From: an uncultured Blautia sp.
GTDB taxonomy: Bacteria; Bacillota; Clostridia; Lachnospirales; Lachnospiraceae
Length of the DNA: 18,818 nt
NCBI GenBank assembly: GCA_900547685.1
Contig: URHS01000049.1
Coordinates: forward strand, 1 to 18,818
Direction: 5' to 3'
In this document: one piece after another, positions 8,057 through 14,592 of the stretch
Position numbering within the stretch: the first letter of the stretch is position 1
Layout: each line of letters begins with the position of its first letter
Made by a program: the position numbers and the translations under genes
Notes under the pieces: model-generated
What the model was told of the DNA's origin: nothing
Seen by the model: the letters and a program-made list of their open reading frames with translations, nothing else
The model's database searches: none

Positions 8057-8092
8057 CATAGGAAATTGCGTTGTTGCGCAATCTTTCTTATG
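8057..8092. repeat. Bulged palindrome between the lipoprotein and nfeD-like genes
   Basis: CATAGGAAATTGCG at 8057-8070 pairs with 8077-8092 across a 6-base loop (TTGTTG). The result is a 14-bp stem with one G-T wobble and a 2-base bulge. It lies after a complete terminator and about 60 bases before the next promoter, and it lacks a T tract. It therefore does not look like another terminator. An interspersed palindromic repeat or a structured RNA is possible. Confidence 0.5.
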
Positions 8093-8153
8093 GGAAAATG
8101 GCAGATATTATGTTTGAGTGAATAAAAAACAAAAGAAATACAAGAAAAAAACG

Positions 8154-8182
8154 TTGATATTTTCAGAAAATTAGAATATAAT
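8154..8182 (+). promoter_or_regulatory. Sigma-A promoter for the nfeD-SPFH-patatin run
   Basis: TTGATA at 8154-8159 and a perfect TATAAT at 8177-8182 are separated by 17 bases. An A-rich stretch just upstream could act as an UP element. Transcription would start near 8189, about 56 bases before the ATG at 8245. No strong terminator interrupts the next five kilobases, so this may drive a long transcript. Confidence 0.8.
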
Positions 8183-8244
8183 GAGAGAACAAATCAGTAG
8201 AAACTTTACTAGTGCAGAGAATTTATAGTGAAGAAGGTGGGGTT

Positions 8245-8685
8245 ATGGACGCAGGAATGATATCAATTGTATGGCTTGTAGTTCTGGCAATTCTTCTTGT
8301 AATTGAATTTTTGACTCTGGGACTTACAACTGTCTGGTTTGCAGGAGGTGCATTAATTGCTTTTCTGGTTTCACTGGCAGGAGGTCCGCTGTGGCTGCAA
8401 ATTTTACTGTTTCTTGTAATTTCTGTAGTACTTTTATTGTTTACCAGACCATTGGCAGTGAAATATCTGAATAAAAATGTACAGAAAACAAATGTAGACA
8501 GTATTCCCGGACAGAAAGGGATTGTGACAGCCACCATTGACAATTTGAAAGCAGAAGGTCAGGTTACCATTCGCGGTATGGAATGGAGTGCAAGAGCAAA
8601 AGATGACAATATCATTGAAAAAGGAAAAGTTGTAAGGGTAATAGCTGTAGAAGGTGTAAAGCTTATTGTAGAGGAGGATATGTAA
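8245..8685 (+). CDS. NfeD-like membrane protein
   Basis: This 146-residue protein matches the short NfeD class: about three hydrophobic segments (roughly residues 5-21, 24-42 and 47-66) followed by a soluble C-terminal OB-fold of about 65 residues (PGQKGIVTATI ... VRVIAVEGVKLIVEE). NfeD proteins accompany SPFH/stomatin proteins and are thought to help organise membrane domains; the next gene is such a protein. The frame is open back to a GTG at 8212, but ATG 8245 is preferred: it follows AAGGTGG at 8234-8240 and puts the first membrane segment near the N-terminus. ATG 8257 is another possible start. It ends 1 base before the SPFH gene, so the two are translationally coupled. Confidence 0.85.
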   Translation: MDAGMISIVWLVVLAILLVIEFLTLGLTTVWFAGGALIAFLVSLAGGPLWLQILLFLVISVVLLLFTRPLAVKYLNKNVQKTNVDSIPGQKGIVTATIDNLKAEGQVTIRGMEWSARAKDDNIIEKGKVVRVIAVEGVKLIVEEDM

Positions 8686-8686
8686 T

Positions 8687-9616
8687 ATGATGTGGTTATT
8701 TATTATTCTGTTAGTTATTATTTTAATTATTGCAGCATCTTGTATTAAGATTGTACCTCAGTCACAGGCATATATTTTAGAACGTCTCGGTGTCTATAAG
8801 GCAACATGGGGAAGCGGCGTTCATTTTAAAGTGCCTTTTATCGAGAGAGTTGCAAAACGTGTGAATTTGAAAGAACAGGTTGTAGACTTTGCTCCGCAGC
8901 CGGTTATTACAAAAGATAATGTTACTATGAGAATTGATACCGTTGTATTTTTCCAGATTACGGACCCAAGATTATTTACTTACGGAATTGACAATCCGAT
9001 TATGGCAATTGAAAATCTGACTGCTACTACACTGCGTAATATTATAGGTGATATGGAACTGGATGCTACACTGACTTCCAGAGAGATTATCAATACAAAG
9101 ATGAGAGCTTCTCTTGATGAGGCTACAGACCCATGGGGTATTAAGGTAACTCGTGTAGAATTGAAGAATATTATTCCTCCGGCAGCAATTCAGGAAGCAA
9201 TGGAAAAACAGATGAAGGCAGAACGTGAACGCCGTGAAGCAATTCTGAAAGCAGAAGGAGAAAAGAAATCTACGATTCTTGTGGCAGAAGGTAAAAAAGA
9301 GTCTGCAATTTTGGATGCAGAAGCAGAAAAGCAGGCTGCAATTTTAAGAGCGGAAGCTGAAAAAGAAAAGATGATTAAAGAGGCAGAAGGACAGGCAGAA
9401 GCAATTTTGAAAGTGCAGCAGGCAAAGGCAGATGGTATTCGCTTTATTAAAGATGCCGGTGCAGACCAGAGTGTTCTTACTTTGAAGAGTCTGGAGGCAT
9501 TTGCGAAGGCGGCAGATGGAAAAGCCACCAAAATTATTATTCCGTCAGAAATTCAGGGAATTGCAGGTCTTGCATCTTCTTTAGTGGAAATTGCTACAAA
9601 TAAAAATGAAAATTAA
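8687..9616 (+). CDS. SPFH/stomatin-like (QmcA-type) membrane protein
   Basis: This 309-residue protein begins with one N-terminal membrane anchor (about residues 3-20), followed by an SPFH (band 7) domain to about residue 175. That domain contains VPQSQAYILERLGVY, the VDFAPQPVITKDN strand and the NIIGDMELD and WGIKVTRVELKNI stretches typical of stomatins and QmcA. Residues 178-243 are a long charged coiled coil made of six 11-residue repeats. SPFH proteins assemble into large membrane rings and affect membrane proteases and lipid order. GGAGG at 8673-8677, inside the end of the NfeD-like gene, supports ATG 8687; ATG 8690 is an alternative. Pairing with an NfeD-like partner immediately upstream is the standard arrangement. 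Confidence 0.93.
   Translation: MMWLFIILLVIILIIAASCIKIVPQSQAYILERLGVYKATWGSGVHFKVPFIERVAKRVNLKEQVVDFAPQPVITKDNVTMRIDTVVFFQITDPRLFTYGIDNPIMAIENLTATTLRNIIGDMELDATLTSREIINTKMRASLDEATDPWGIKVTRVELKNIIPPAAIQEAMEKQMKAERERREAILKAEGEKKSTILVAEGKKESAILDAEAEKQAAILRAEAEKEKMIKEAEGQAEAILKVQQAKADGIRFIKDAGADQSVLTLKSLEAFAKAADGKATKIIIPSEIQGIAGLASSLVEIATNKNEN
9218..9415 (+). repeat. Six tandem 33-bp (11-residue) repeats in the SPFH gene
   Basis: Residues 178-243 divide into six 11-residue units. Each starts with Ala-Glu and most have Ile-Leu at positions 9-10: AERERREAILK, AEGEKKSTILV, AEGKKESAILD, AEAEKQAAILR, AEAEKEKMIKE and AEGQAEAILKV. The DNA units have diverged but keep the 33-base period. An 11-residue period predicts a right-handed (hendecad) coiled coil. 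Confidence 0.85.
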
Positions 9617-9622
9617 GTATAA

Positions 9623-9658
9623 GGAAGGGGGCTGTTTGCAAATGCAACGCTCCCTTTC
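9623..9658 (+). other. Imperfect hairpin between the SPFH and patatin genes
   Basis: GGAAGGGGG at 9623-9631 pairs with CGCTCCCTTTC around 9648-9658, and TTTGC pairs with GCAA nearer a 4-base loop, with two small bulges. It fills most of the 64-base gap before the patatin gene. No real T run follows, so it is a weak terminator, an attenuator or a processing/stability element rather than a clear terminator. Confidence 0.45.
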
Positions 9659-9680
9659 TGTATAGGAAGAGAGGTGGAGT

Positions 9681-10853
9681 ATGAAACCAGTAATAGATAC
9701 TACAAAGGAGTATGGACTGGTACTTGAGGGAGGCGGCGCAAAGGGCGCATATCAAATCGGAGCATGGAAAGCATTAAAAGAAGCAAATATTCGTATAAAG
9801 GGGATTGCAGGGACCAGCGTAGGCGCACTTAATGGGGCTTTAATCTGTATGGGTGATTTGGAAAAGGCAGAAAGTCTTTGGGAGAATATTTCATATTCCC
9901 AGATTATGTCAGTAGATGACAAAATTATGGAAGATATTTTCAAACAAAAGAAAATCAGCCGTGATGCTTTAAAGGATATGATGGATTATATTTCGGATGG
10001 TGGTGTGGATATTACTCCATTGAAAGAGTTGATTGCAGAATGTGTAGATGAAGATAAAATTCAAAATTCTTCTATGGATTTGTATATCCATACTTTCAGT
10101 GTGGATGAAATGAGGGAATTAAATGTAGATTTAAAGGAAATTGAGCCAGAGCTTATTAAGGATTTCTTATTAGCCAGTTCTTATATTTTTCCTATTTTTA
10201 AGAGTGAAAAGCTTCATGGTAAGACTTATATTGATGGAGGGGCTATTAATAATGTGCCTGTAGATACTTTGATTGAGAAAGAGTATAAGGATATTATTGT
10301 AGTGCGGATTTTTGGTATTGGGAGAGAAAAAAAGGTAAAAATTCCGGAAGATACTACAATTTATACCATTGCTCCTACCGTGAGTTTGGGAAGTATTTTG
10401 GATTTTAACCCTAAAAGAAGCAAAATGCATTTAAAACGTGGGTATTTTGATACTATGCGTGTGATTTATGGCCTTGCAGGGAAAATATATTATATTGATG
10501 AACAGGAAAAAGAATGTTATTATTTAAGACAGTTGACAGAACTAAGTCAGGATATTTATGCATACCTGACAGATGTATATAAACTGGAGTTACAGGAAAG
10601 CAGAGAAGTTCGTAATTTGACAGAAGTAATATTGCCGGTTATTGCAGAGGAGATGAAGCTTTCTAAAGACTGGAGTTATAGAGAATTATATCTCTCTATT
10701 TTAGAAGCAACGGCAAAGATATGCAGAATTCAAAAATACAAAATTTACACTCTGCAGGAACTGCAGGACAAGGTAAGAGAAAAACTGTTCTCCTTTGAAG
10801 GAGAGGAACTTCCGGCCTTTGTGCAGATTATTTCAAAAGACAGACTTTTATAG
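9681..10853 (+). CDS. Patatin-like phospholipase (RssA-type)
   Basis: This 390-residue protein has a complete patatin catalytic core. The oxyanion loop GGGAKGA is at 17-23, the nucleophile elbow GTSVG at 44-48 with S46, and the catalytic Asp in DGG at D185. Patatins cleave acyl chains from phospholipids or related lipids using a Ser-Asp dyad. After about residue 290 a helical C-terminal extension follows that I do not recognise. No signal peptide is seen, so it probably works from the cytoplasmic face. A GAGGTGGAG ribosome-binding site precedes the ATG. Placed just after an NfeD-SPFH pair and 15 bases before argF, it is probably in the same transcript and may remodel lipids in SPFH-organised membrane; that link is an inference. 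Confidence 0.9.
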   Translation: MKPVIDTTKEYGLVLEGGGAKGAYQIGAWKALKEANIRIKGIAGTSVGALNGALICMGDLEKAESLWENISYSQIMSVDDKIMEDIFKQKKISRDALKDMMDYISDGGVDITPLKELIAECVDEDKIQNSSMDLYIHTFSVDEMRELNVDLKEIEPELIKDFLLASSYIFPIFKSEKLHGKTYIDGGAINNVPVDTLIEKEYKDIIVVRIFGIGREKKVKIPEDTTIYTIAPTVSLGSILDFNPKRSKMHLKRGYFDTMRVIYGLAGKIYYIDEQEKECYYLRQLTELSQDIYAYLTDVYKLELQESREVRNLTEVILPVIAEEMKLSKDWSYRELYLSILEATAKICRIQKYKIYTLQELQDKVREKLFSFEGEELPAFVQIISKDRLL

Positions 10854-10868
10854 AAGTGGAGGACTACT

Positions 10869-11870
10869 ATGATGGATTTAAGAGGGCGTCATTTTTTAAC
10901 ATTAAAGGATTTTACAAAGGAAGAAATAGAGTATTTTGTTGATTTATCTGCAGAATTAAAGAGAAAGAAAAAACAGGGAATTCCAGTGGATACATTAAAA
11001 GGAAAAAATGTTGCGCTGATTTTTGAAAAGACCAGTACCAGAACCAGAAGCTCTTTTGAGGTGGCGGCTCATGATTTGGGAATGGGAAGCACTTATCTGG
11101 ACCCGAAGAGTTCCCAGATTGGTAAAAAAGAAAGTATCAAGGACACTGCAAGAGTTCTGGGACGTGTTTATGATGGAATTGAGTATCGTGGATTTGGACA
11201 GGAAAAAGTAGAGGAACTGGCAAAATATGCAGGTGTTCCTGTATGGAACGGACTTACAAATGAATATCATCCTACACAGATGCTGGCAGATTTGCTTACT
11301 ATTCGTGAGCATTTGGGAAGAGTAGAGGGTGTAAAACTGGTTTATATGGGTGATGCCCGCTACAATATGGGAAATTCTTTGATGATTTTATGTGCAAAAA
11401 TGGGAATGCATTTTGTTGCCTGTGCGCCGAAAAAGTATTTTCCAAATGATGCTCTGGTAGAGGAATGTAAGGGCTTTGCAGAGAAATCAGGCGGAACCAT
11501 TACTTTGACAGAAGATGTAATGGAAGGCACAAAGGGCGCTGATGTTATTTATACGGATGTATGGGTTTCTATGGGAGAACCGGAAGAGGTGTGGGAAGAA
11601 CGCATTAAGGAACTGACACCTTATAAGGTTACTATGGATGTTATGAGAAATGCAGGAGAGCAGGCGATTTTTCTTCATTGTCTTCCTGCCTTCCATGATT
11701 TACAGACAGATATCGGTAAAGAAATGGGAGAAAAATTTGGAATTAAGGATATGGAAGTTACAGACGAAGTCTTTGAAAGTGAACAATCTGTAGTTTTTGA
11801 TGAAGCAGAAAACAGAATGCATACCATCAAAGCTGTCATGGCAGCTACCTTAGGAGCAGAAGGCTGTTAA
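10869..11870 (+). CDS. argF: Ornithine carbamoyltransferase
   Basis: This 333-residue enzyme joins carbamoyl phosphate and ornithine to make citrulline (anabolic), or runs in reverse in arginine breakdown. The carbamoyl-phosphate loop STRTR is at 56-60. HPTQMLADL is intact, the ornithine-binding DVWVSMG loop is present, and the HCLP motif is at 270-273. The longer loop after HCLPAFHD is normal for the bacterial anabolic and ArcB-like types. GGAGG at 10858-10862 supports ATG 10869, with a second ATG directly after. No other arginine gene lies in this window, so biosynthetic and catabolic roles cannot be told apart from context. Its stop is 1 base before birA, indicating tight coupling. Confidence 0.95.
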   Translation: MMDLRGRHFLTLKDFTKEEIEYFVDLSAELKRKKKQGIPVDTLKGKNVALIFEKTSTRTRSSFEVAAHDLGMGSTYLDPKSSQIGKKESIKDTARVLGRVYDGIEYRGFGQEKVEELAKYAGVPVWNGLTNEYHPTQMLADLLTIREHLGRVEGVKLVYMGDARYNMGNSLMILCAKMGMHFVACAPKKYFPNDALVEECKGFAEKSGGTITLTEDVMEGTKGADVIYTDVWVSMGEPEEVWEERIKELTPYKVTMDVMRNAGEQAIFLHCLPAFHDLQTDIGKEMGEKFGIKDMEVTDEVFESEQSVVFDEAENRMHTIKAVMAATLGAEGC

Positions 11871-11871
11871 G

Positions 11872-12633
11872 ATGGAGAAAATATTTTGGAGAGCAAGTGT
11901 AGACTCTACCCTTATATGGGCAAAAGAGGAAGCAAAAAAGAGCATTGGTAAAGAGCTGGATAGGGCGTTATTTGTGGCAGATGAGCAGACAGCGGGAAAA
12001 GGAAGACTGGGGAGAGTATGGACTTCGATACCAGGTGAGAATATCTATATGACATTATTGCTGATGAAACCTGAAGTGAGAGGTGAGAATGCATCTTCCC
12101 TTACTCTTGTTATGGGATTGTCTGTGGCAGAGGCTATTGAGAAAATGGCAGGCGTAACGGCAGGAATTAAGTGGCCAAACGATATTGTCCTTTCCGGAAA
12201 AAAAATTTGCGGTATTTTAACAGAGATGCAGATAAAAGAACAGACACCGGAATTTATTATGATTGGTGTAGGAATCAATGTCAATCAAAAGGGATTTCAG
12301 GAGGAACTTCGTGATAAGGCAACTTCTGTTTTTCTGGAAACAGGCAGGGAGCTGCTAAGAGAGAAGTTGATAGAAAAAGTAGCGGAATGTTTCTGGAAGA
12401 ATTATGATATATTTTTGAAAACACAAGATTTAAGCCTGTTAAAAGACGACTATGAAAAACGACTTTTAAATAAAAATCAGCAGGTCCGAATTTTAGAAAA
12501 AGGTACAGAAACCATTGGTATAGCAAGGGGAATTACGAACACAGGGGAGCTTCTTGTAGAGGATTTAAAGGGAGAGATAAAAAAGATTTTCTCCGGTGAA
12601 GTTTCTGTAAGGGGATTATATAGTTATGTATAA
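11872..12633 (+). CDS. birA: Biotin--[acetyl-CoA carboxylase] ligase (monofunctional BirA)
   Basis: BirA activates biotin with ATP and attaches it to the biotin carrier protein of acetyl-CoA carboxylase and similar enzymes. The 253-residue protein has the catalytic glycine/arginine loop GKGRLGRVW, the KWPNDI motif, KICGILTEM and IGVGINVN, then a short SH3-like C-terminal domain. It lacks the N-terminal winged helix of bifunctional BirA repressors, so it should be an enzyme only. The biotin-pocket motif reads DST-Leu (residues 11-14), where Asn usually follows the Thr. It starts 1 base after argF, and its stop overlaps the ribosome-binding site of the next gene. Confidence 0.93.
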   Translation: MEKIFWRASVDSTLIWAKEEAKKSIGKELDRALFVADEQTAGKGRLGRVWTSIPGENIYMTLLLMKPEVRGENASSLTLVMGLSVAEAIEKMAGVTAGIKWPNDIVLSGKKICGILTEMQIKEQTPEFIMIGVGINVNQKGFQEELRDKATSVFLETGRELLREKLIEKVAECFWKNYDIFLKTQDLSLLKDDYEKRLLNKNQQVRILEKGTETIGIARGITNTGELLVEDLKGEIKKIFSGEVSVRGLYSYV

Positions 12634-12644
12634 AGGAGAAAGTT

Positions 12645-12986
12645 ATGTATAAGGATAAAGTGGTTTTGTGCGGTGCAAGTGCGTACGAGCAGAAATATTA
12701 TTTTAATGATGATTTTGCATCACTTCCTCAGTCCATACAGGATGAGTTGCATATTATGTGTGTACTGTATACAGAGGAAATCGGTGGAGTTCTTACTTTA
12801 GAATTTGACGAAGAAGGAAGTTTACAGTTTCAGGTAGAGGCATTGGAAGCCGATGCCATGTTTGATGAAATCGGAAGTGTATTGCGTATTAAAGACTTGC
12901 GTCAGAAGAAAAAAGAGCTTTTAGAGTCTTTGGAGCTGTATTATAAAGTATTCTTTCTGGGACAAGAGGTAGAAGATGAAGCTTGA
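12645..12986 (+). CDS. Small conserved protein of unknown function (DUF6145-like)
   Basis: This 113-residue acidic protein has no signal peptide, membrane segment or catalytic motif. It has an N-terminal part containing KVVLCGASAYEQKYYFN, a central beta-rich part (GGVLTLEFDEEG) and a C-terminal helix rich in Lys, Glu and Leu. From memory it resembles DUF6145, a Lachnospiraceae family that tends to sit beside dusB; I could not test this. AAAGGAGA at 12632-12639 supports the ATG. Its last 11 bases overlap the start of dusB, so the two are co-translated. A role connected to tRNA modification or translation is only suggested by context. Confidence 0.8.
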   Translation: MYKDKVVLCGASAYEQKYYFNDDFASLPQSIQDELHIMCVLYTEEIGGVLTLEFDEEGSLQFQVEALEADAMFDEIGSVLRIKDLRQKKKELLESLELYYKVFFLGQEVEDEA

Positions 12987-13932
12987 AATCGGAAATGTGA
13001 CGCTGGAAAATAATTTAATATTAGCGCCTATGGCAGGGGTAACAGACCTGCCATTTCGTTTGCTTTGCAAGGAACAGGGAGCAGGTCTTATCTGTACGGA
13101 AATGGTAAGTGCAAAGGCCATTCATTTTAAAAATAAGAATACAGAAAGTTTAATGGAGATTGATGAGAGAGAACGCCCTGTTTCCTTACAGCTTTTTGGG
13201 TCAGAGCCGGATTTGATGGCAGATATTGCGAAACAAATTGAACATAGAAATTTTGATATTTTGGATATTAATATGGGCTGTCCTGTTCCGAAAGTGGTAA
13301 ATAACGGAGAAGGTTCTGCTCTTATGAAAAATCCAAAGCTGGTACATGAGATTGTTTATAAGGTATCAAGAGCAATTAAAAAACCTCTTACCGTTAAAAT
13401 CCGAAAAGGTTTTACAGAGGACAGTATTAATGCAGTAGAAATTGCAAAAATTTTAGAAGACGCAGGGGCAGCAGCAGTTGCTGTACATGGAAGAACAAGA
13501 GAACAGTATTATTCCGGACAGGCGGATTGGGATATTATCCGGCAGGTGAAGGAGGCAGTGTCCATTCCCGTTATTGGAAATGGTGATGTAACGTCTCCTG
13601 AAAAAGCAGAAAAACTGGTAAAAGAAACAGGCTGTGACGGTATTATGATTGGTCGCGCTGTACAGGGGAATCCGTGGCTGTTTTCTGAAATTTTGTATTA
13701 TCAGGAAACCGGAAAGATAAAACCAAAGCCATCTATGGAGGAGATTAAGGAAATGATGCTTCGCCATGCAAGACTTCAGTTAGAGTATAAAGGAACTTAT
13801 ACAGGAATGAGAGAAATGCGTAAGCATGTGGCATGGTATACTTCCGGTATGCCTCATTCCGCATCTGTAAGAAGGATGGTGAATGAAGTAGAGTCTTATG
13901 AACAGCTGGAAGAGTTGGTGAATAGATTGTAA
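12976..13932 (+). CDS. dusB: tRNA-dihydrouridine synthase (DusB type)
   Basis: This FMN enzyme reduces uridines to dihydrouridine in tRNA. The 318-residue protein has the APMAGVTD N-terminal motif, the catalytic Cys in NMGCPVPKV (C102), the GEGSALMKNP loop, KIRKG, the flavin-phosphate-binding VHGRTREQYYSG and GNGDV stretches, and IGRAVQGNPWLF. A helical C-terminal tRNA-recognition domain follows. Length and motif order are normal for bacterial DusB. AGAGGT at 12965-12970 lies within the upstream gene's last codons, 5 bases from the ATG. No terminator hairpin is evident after the stop. Confidence 0.95.
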   Translation: MKLEIGNVTLENNLILAPMAGVTDLPFRLLCKEQGAGLICTEMVSAKAIHFKNKNTESLMEIDERERPVSLQLFGSEPDLMADIAKQIEHRNFDILDINMGCPVPKVVNNGEGSALMKNPKLVHEIVYKVSRAIKKPLTVKIRKGFTEDSINAVEIAKILEDAGAAAVAVHGRTREQYYSGQADWDIIRQVKEAVSIPVIGNGDVTSPEKAEKLVKETGCDGIMIGRAVQGNPWLFSEILYYQETGKIKPKPSMEEIKEMMLRHARLQLEYKGTYTGMREMRKHVAWYTSGMPHSASVRRMVNEVESYEQLEELVNRL

Positions 13933-13969
13933 AAAAACCATAAATATTAGATTATGAGGAGTAATAAGC

Positions 13970-13998
13970 TTGACATCCGCATATCTATTATTTATAAT
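13970..13998 (+). promoter_or_regulatory. Full-consensus sigma-A promoter for greA-lysS
   Basis: TTGACA at 13970-13975 and TATAAT at 13993-13998 are both perfect and separated by exactly 17 bases. This is the strongest promoter in the window. Transcription should begin near 14005, leaving a leader of about 85 bases before greA. Confidence 0.9.
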
Positions 13999-14020
13999 AT
14001 TATGACTGTTAAGAAGTGAT

Positions 14021-14063
14021 ATTTGTATGGACGGGCCTTCTGGGTTCGTTTTCCATTATAAAT
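14021..14063 (+). promoter_or_regulatory. Structured leader hairpin of greA
   Basis: ATTTGTATGGA at 14021-14031 pairs with TCCATTATAAAT at 14052-14063, with one bulge and one wobble. Inside it CGGGCC (14032-14037) pairs with GGTTCG (14043-14048) around a 5-base loop. No T run follows, so it is not a simple terminator. It lies in the predicted leader just before the ribosome-binding site, and the in-frame ATG at 14027 is buried in the stem. Confidence 0.5.
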
Positions 14064-14089
14064 ATATTGAGAAAGGGTGTAGAATTAAA

Positions 14090-14572
14090 ATGGAAGAAAA
14101 GAAAACATTACTTACGTATGCGGGACTGACAAAACTGGAAGAAGAATTACATGATTTAAAAGTAAACAAAAGAAAAGAAGTGGCAGAGAAAATTAAGGAA
14201 GCCAGAGAACAGGGTGACTTGTCTGAAAATGCAGAATATGATGCAGCCAAAGACGAGCAGAGAGATATCGAAGCCAGAATTGAAGAAATAGAGAAAATTC
14301 TTAAAAATGCAGAAGTTGTTGTAGAAGATGAAGTAGATTTAGATAAAATCAGCGTAGGCTGTAAAGTAAAAGTTTATGATGTTGAATTTGAAGAAGAAAT
14401 GGAATTTAAAATTGTAGGTTCAACAGAGGCAAACAGCTTGGAAGGTAAAATTTCCAATGAGTCACCGGTTGGAAAAGCTCTTATCGGAGCAAGAAAAGGT
14501 GATACTGTTTCCGTTGAAATGCCTGCAGGTGTAATGGAATACAAAATTCTCGGTATCGAGAGAAATATTTAA
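14090..14572 (+). CDS. greA: Transcription elongation factor GreA
   Basis: GreA enters the RNA polymerase secondary channel and stimulates cleavage of backtracked RNA. The 160-residue protein has the N-terminal coiled coil with the family hallmark REQGDLSENAEYDAAK. It includes the acidic tip residues that act at the polymerase active site. A C-terminal FKBP-like domain follows, containing SPVGKALIGARKGD. The frame is open back to 14027, but ATG 14090 gives the standard GreA length and start. The ribosome-binding site AGAAAGGGTG at about 14070-14079 is slightly far (about 10-12 bases) but aligns well with the 16S tail. lysS follows after 20 bases, an arrangement known from many Firmicutes. Confidence 0.96.
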   Translation: MEEKKTLLTYAGLTKLEEELHDLKVNKRKEVAEKIKEAREQGDLSENAEYDAAKDEQRDIEARIEEIEKILKNAEVVVEDEVDLDKISVGCKVKVYDVEFEEEMEFKIVGSTEANSLEGKISNESPVGKALIGARKGDTVSVEMPAGVMEYKILGIERNI

Positions 14573-14592
14573 AGATAAGGAGTGTGTAAAAG

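Noticed and set aside
8212..8244. A GTG start for the NfeD-like protein
   Set aside because: The extension is hydrophilic and has no ribosome-binding site; ATG 8245 fits the first membrane segment better.
9190..9531. A long reverse-strand open frame opposite the SPFH coiled coil
   Set aside because: It is an Ala/Ser/Phe-rich shadow of the repetitive Glu/Lys/Ala codons on the forward strand, with no start signal.
13954..14019. A 21-codon peptide from ATG 13954 overlapping the greA promoter
   Set aside because: It spans the consensus -35 and -10 elements, so it would not be transcribed from that promoter, and the peptide has no features.
14027..14089. A longer GreA starting at ATG 14027
   Set aside because: The extra 21 residues are not GreA-like, the ATG lies in a hairpin stem without a good ribosome-binding site, and ATG 14090 gives the standard 160-residue length.
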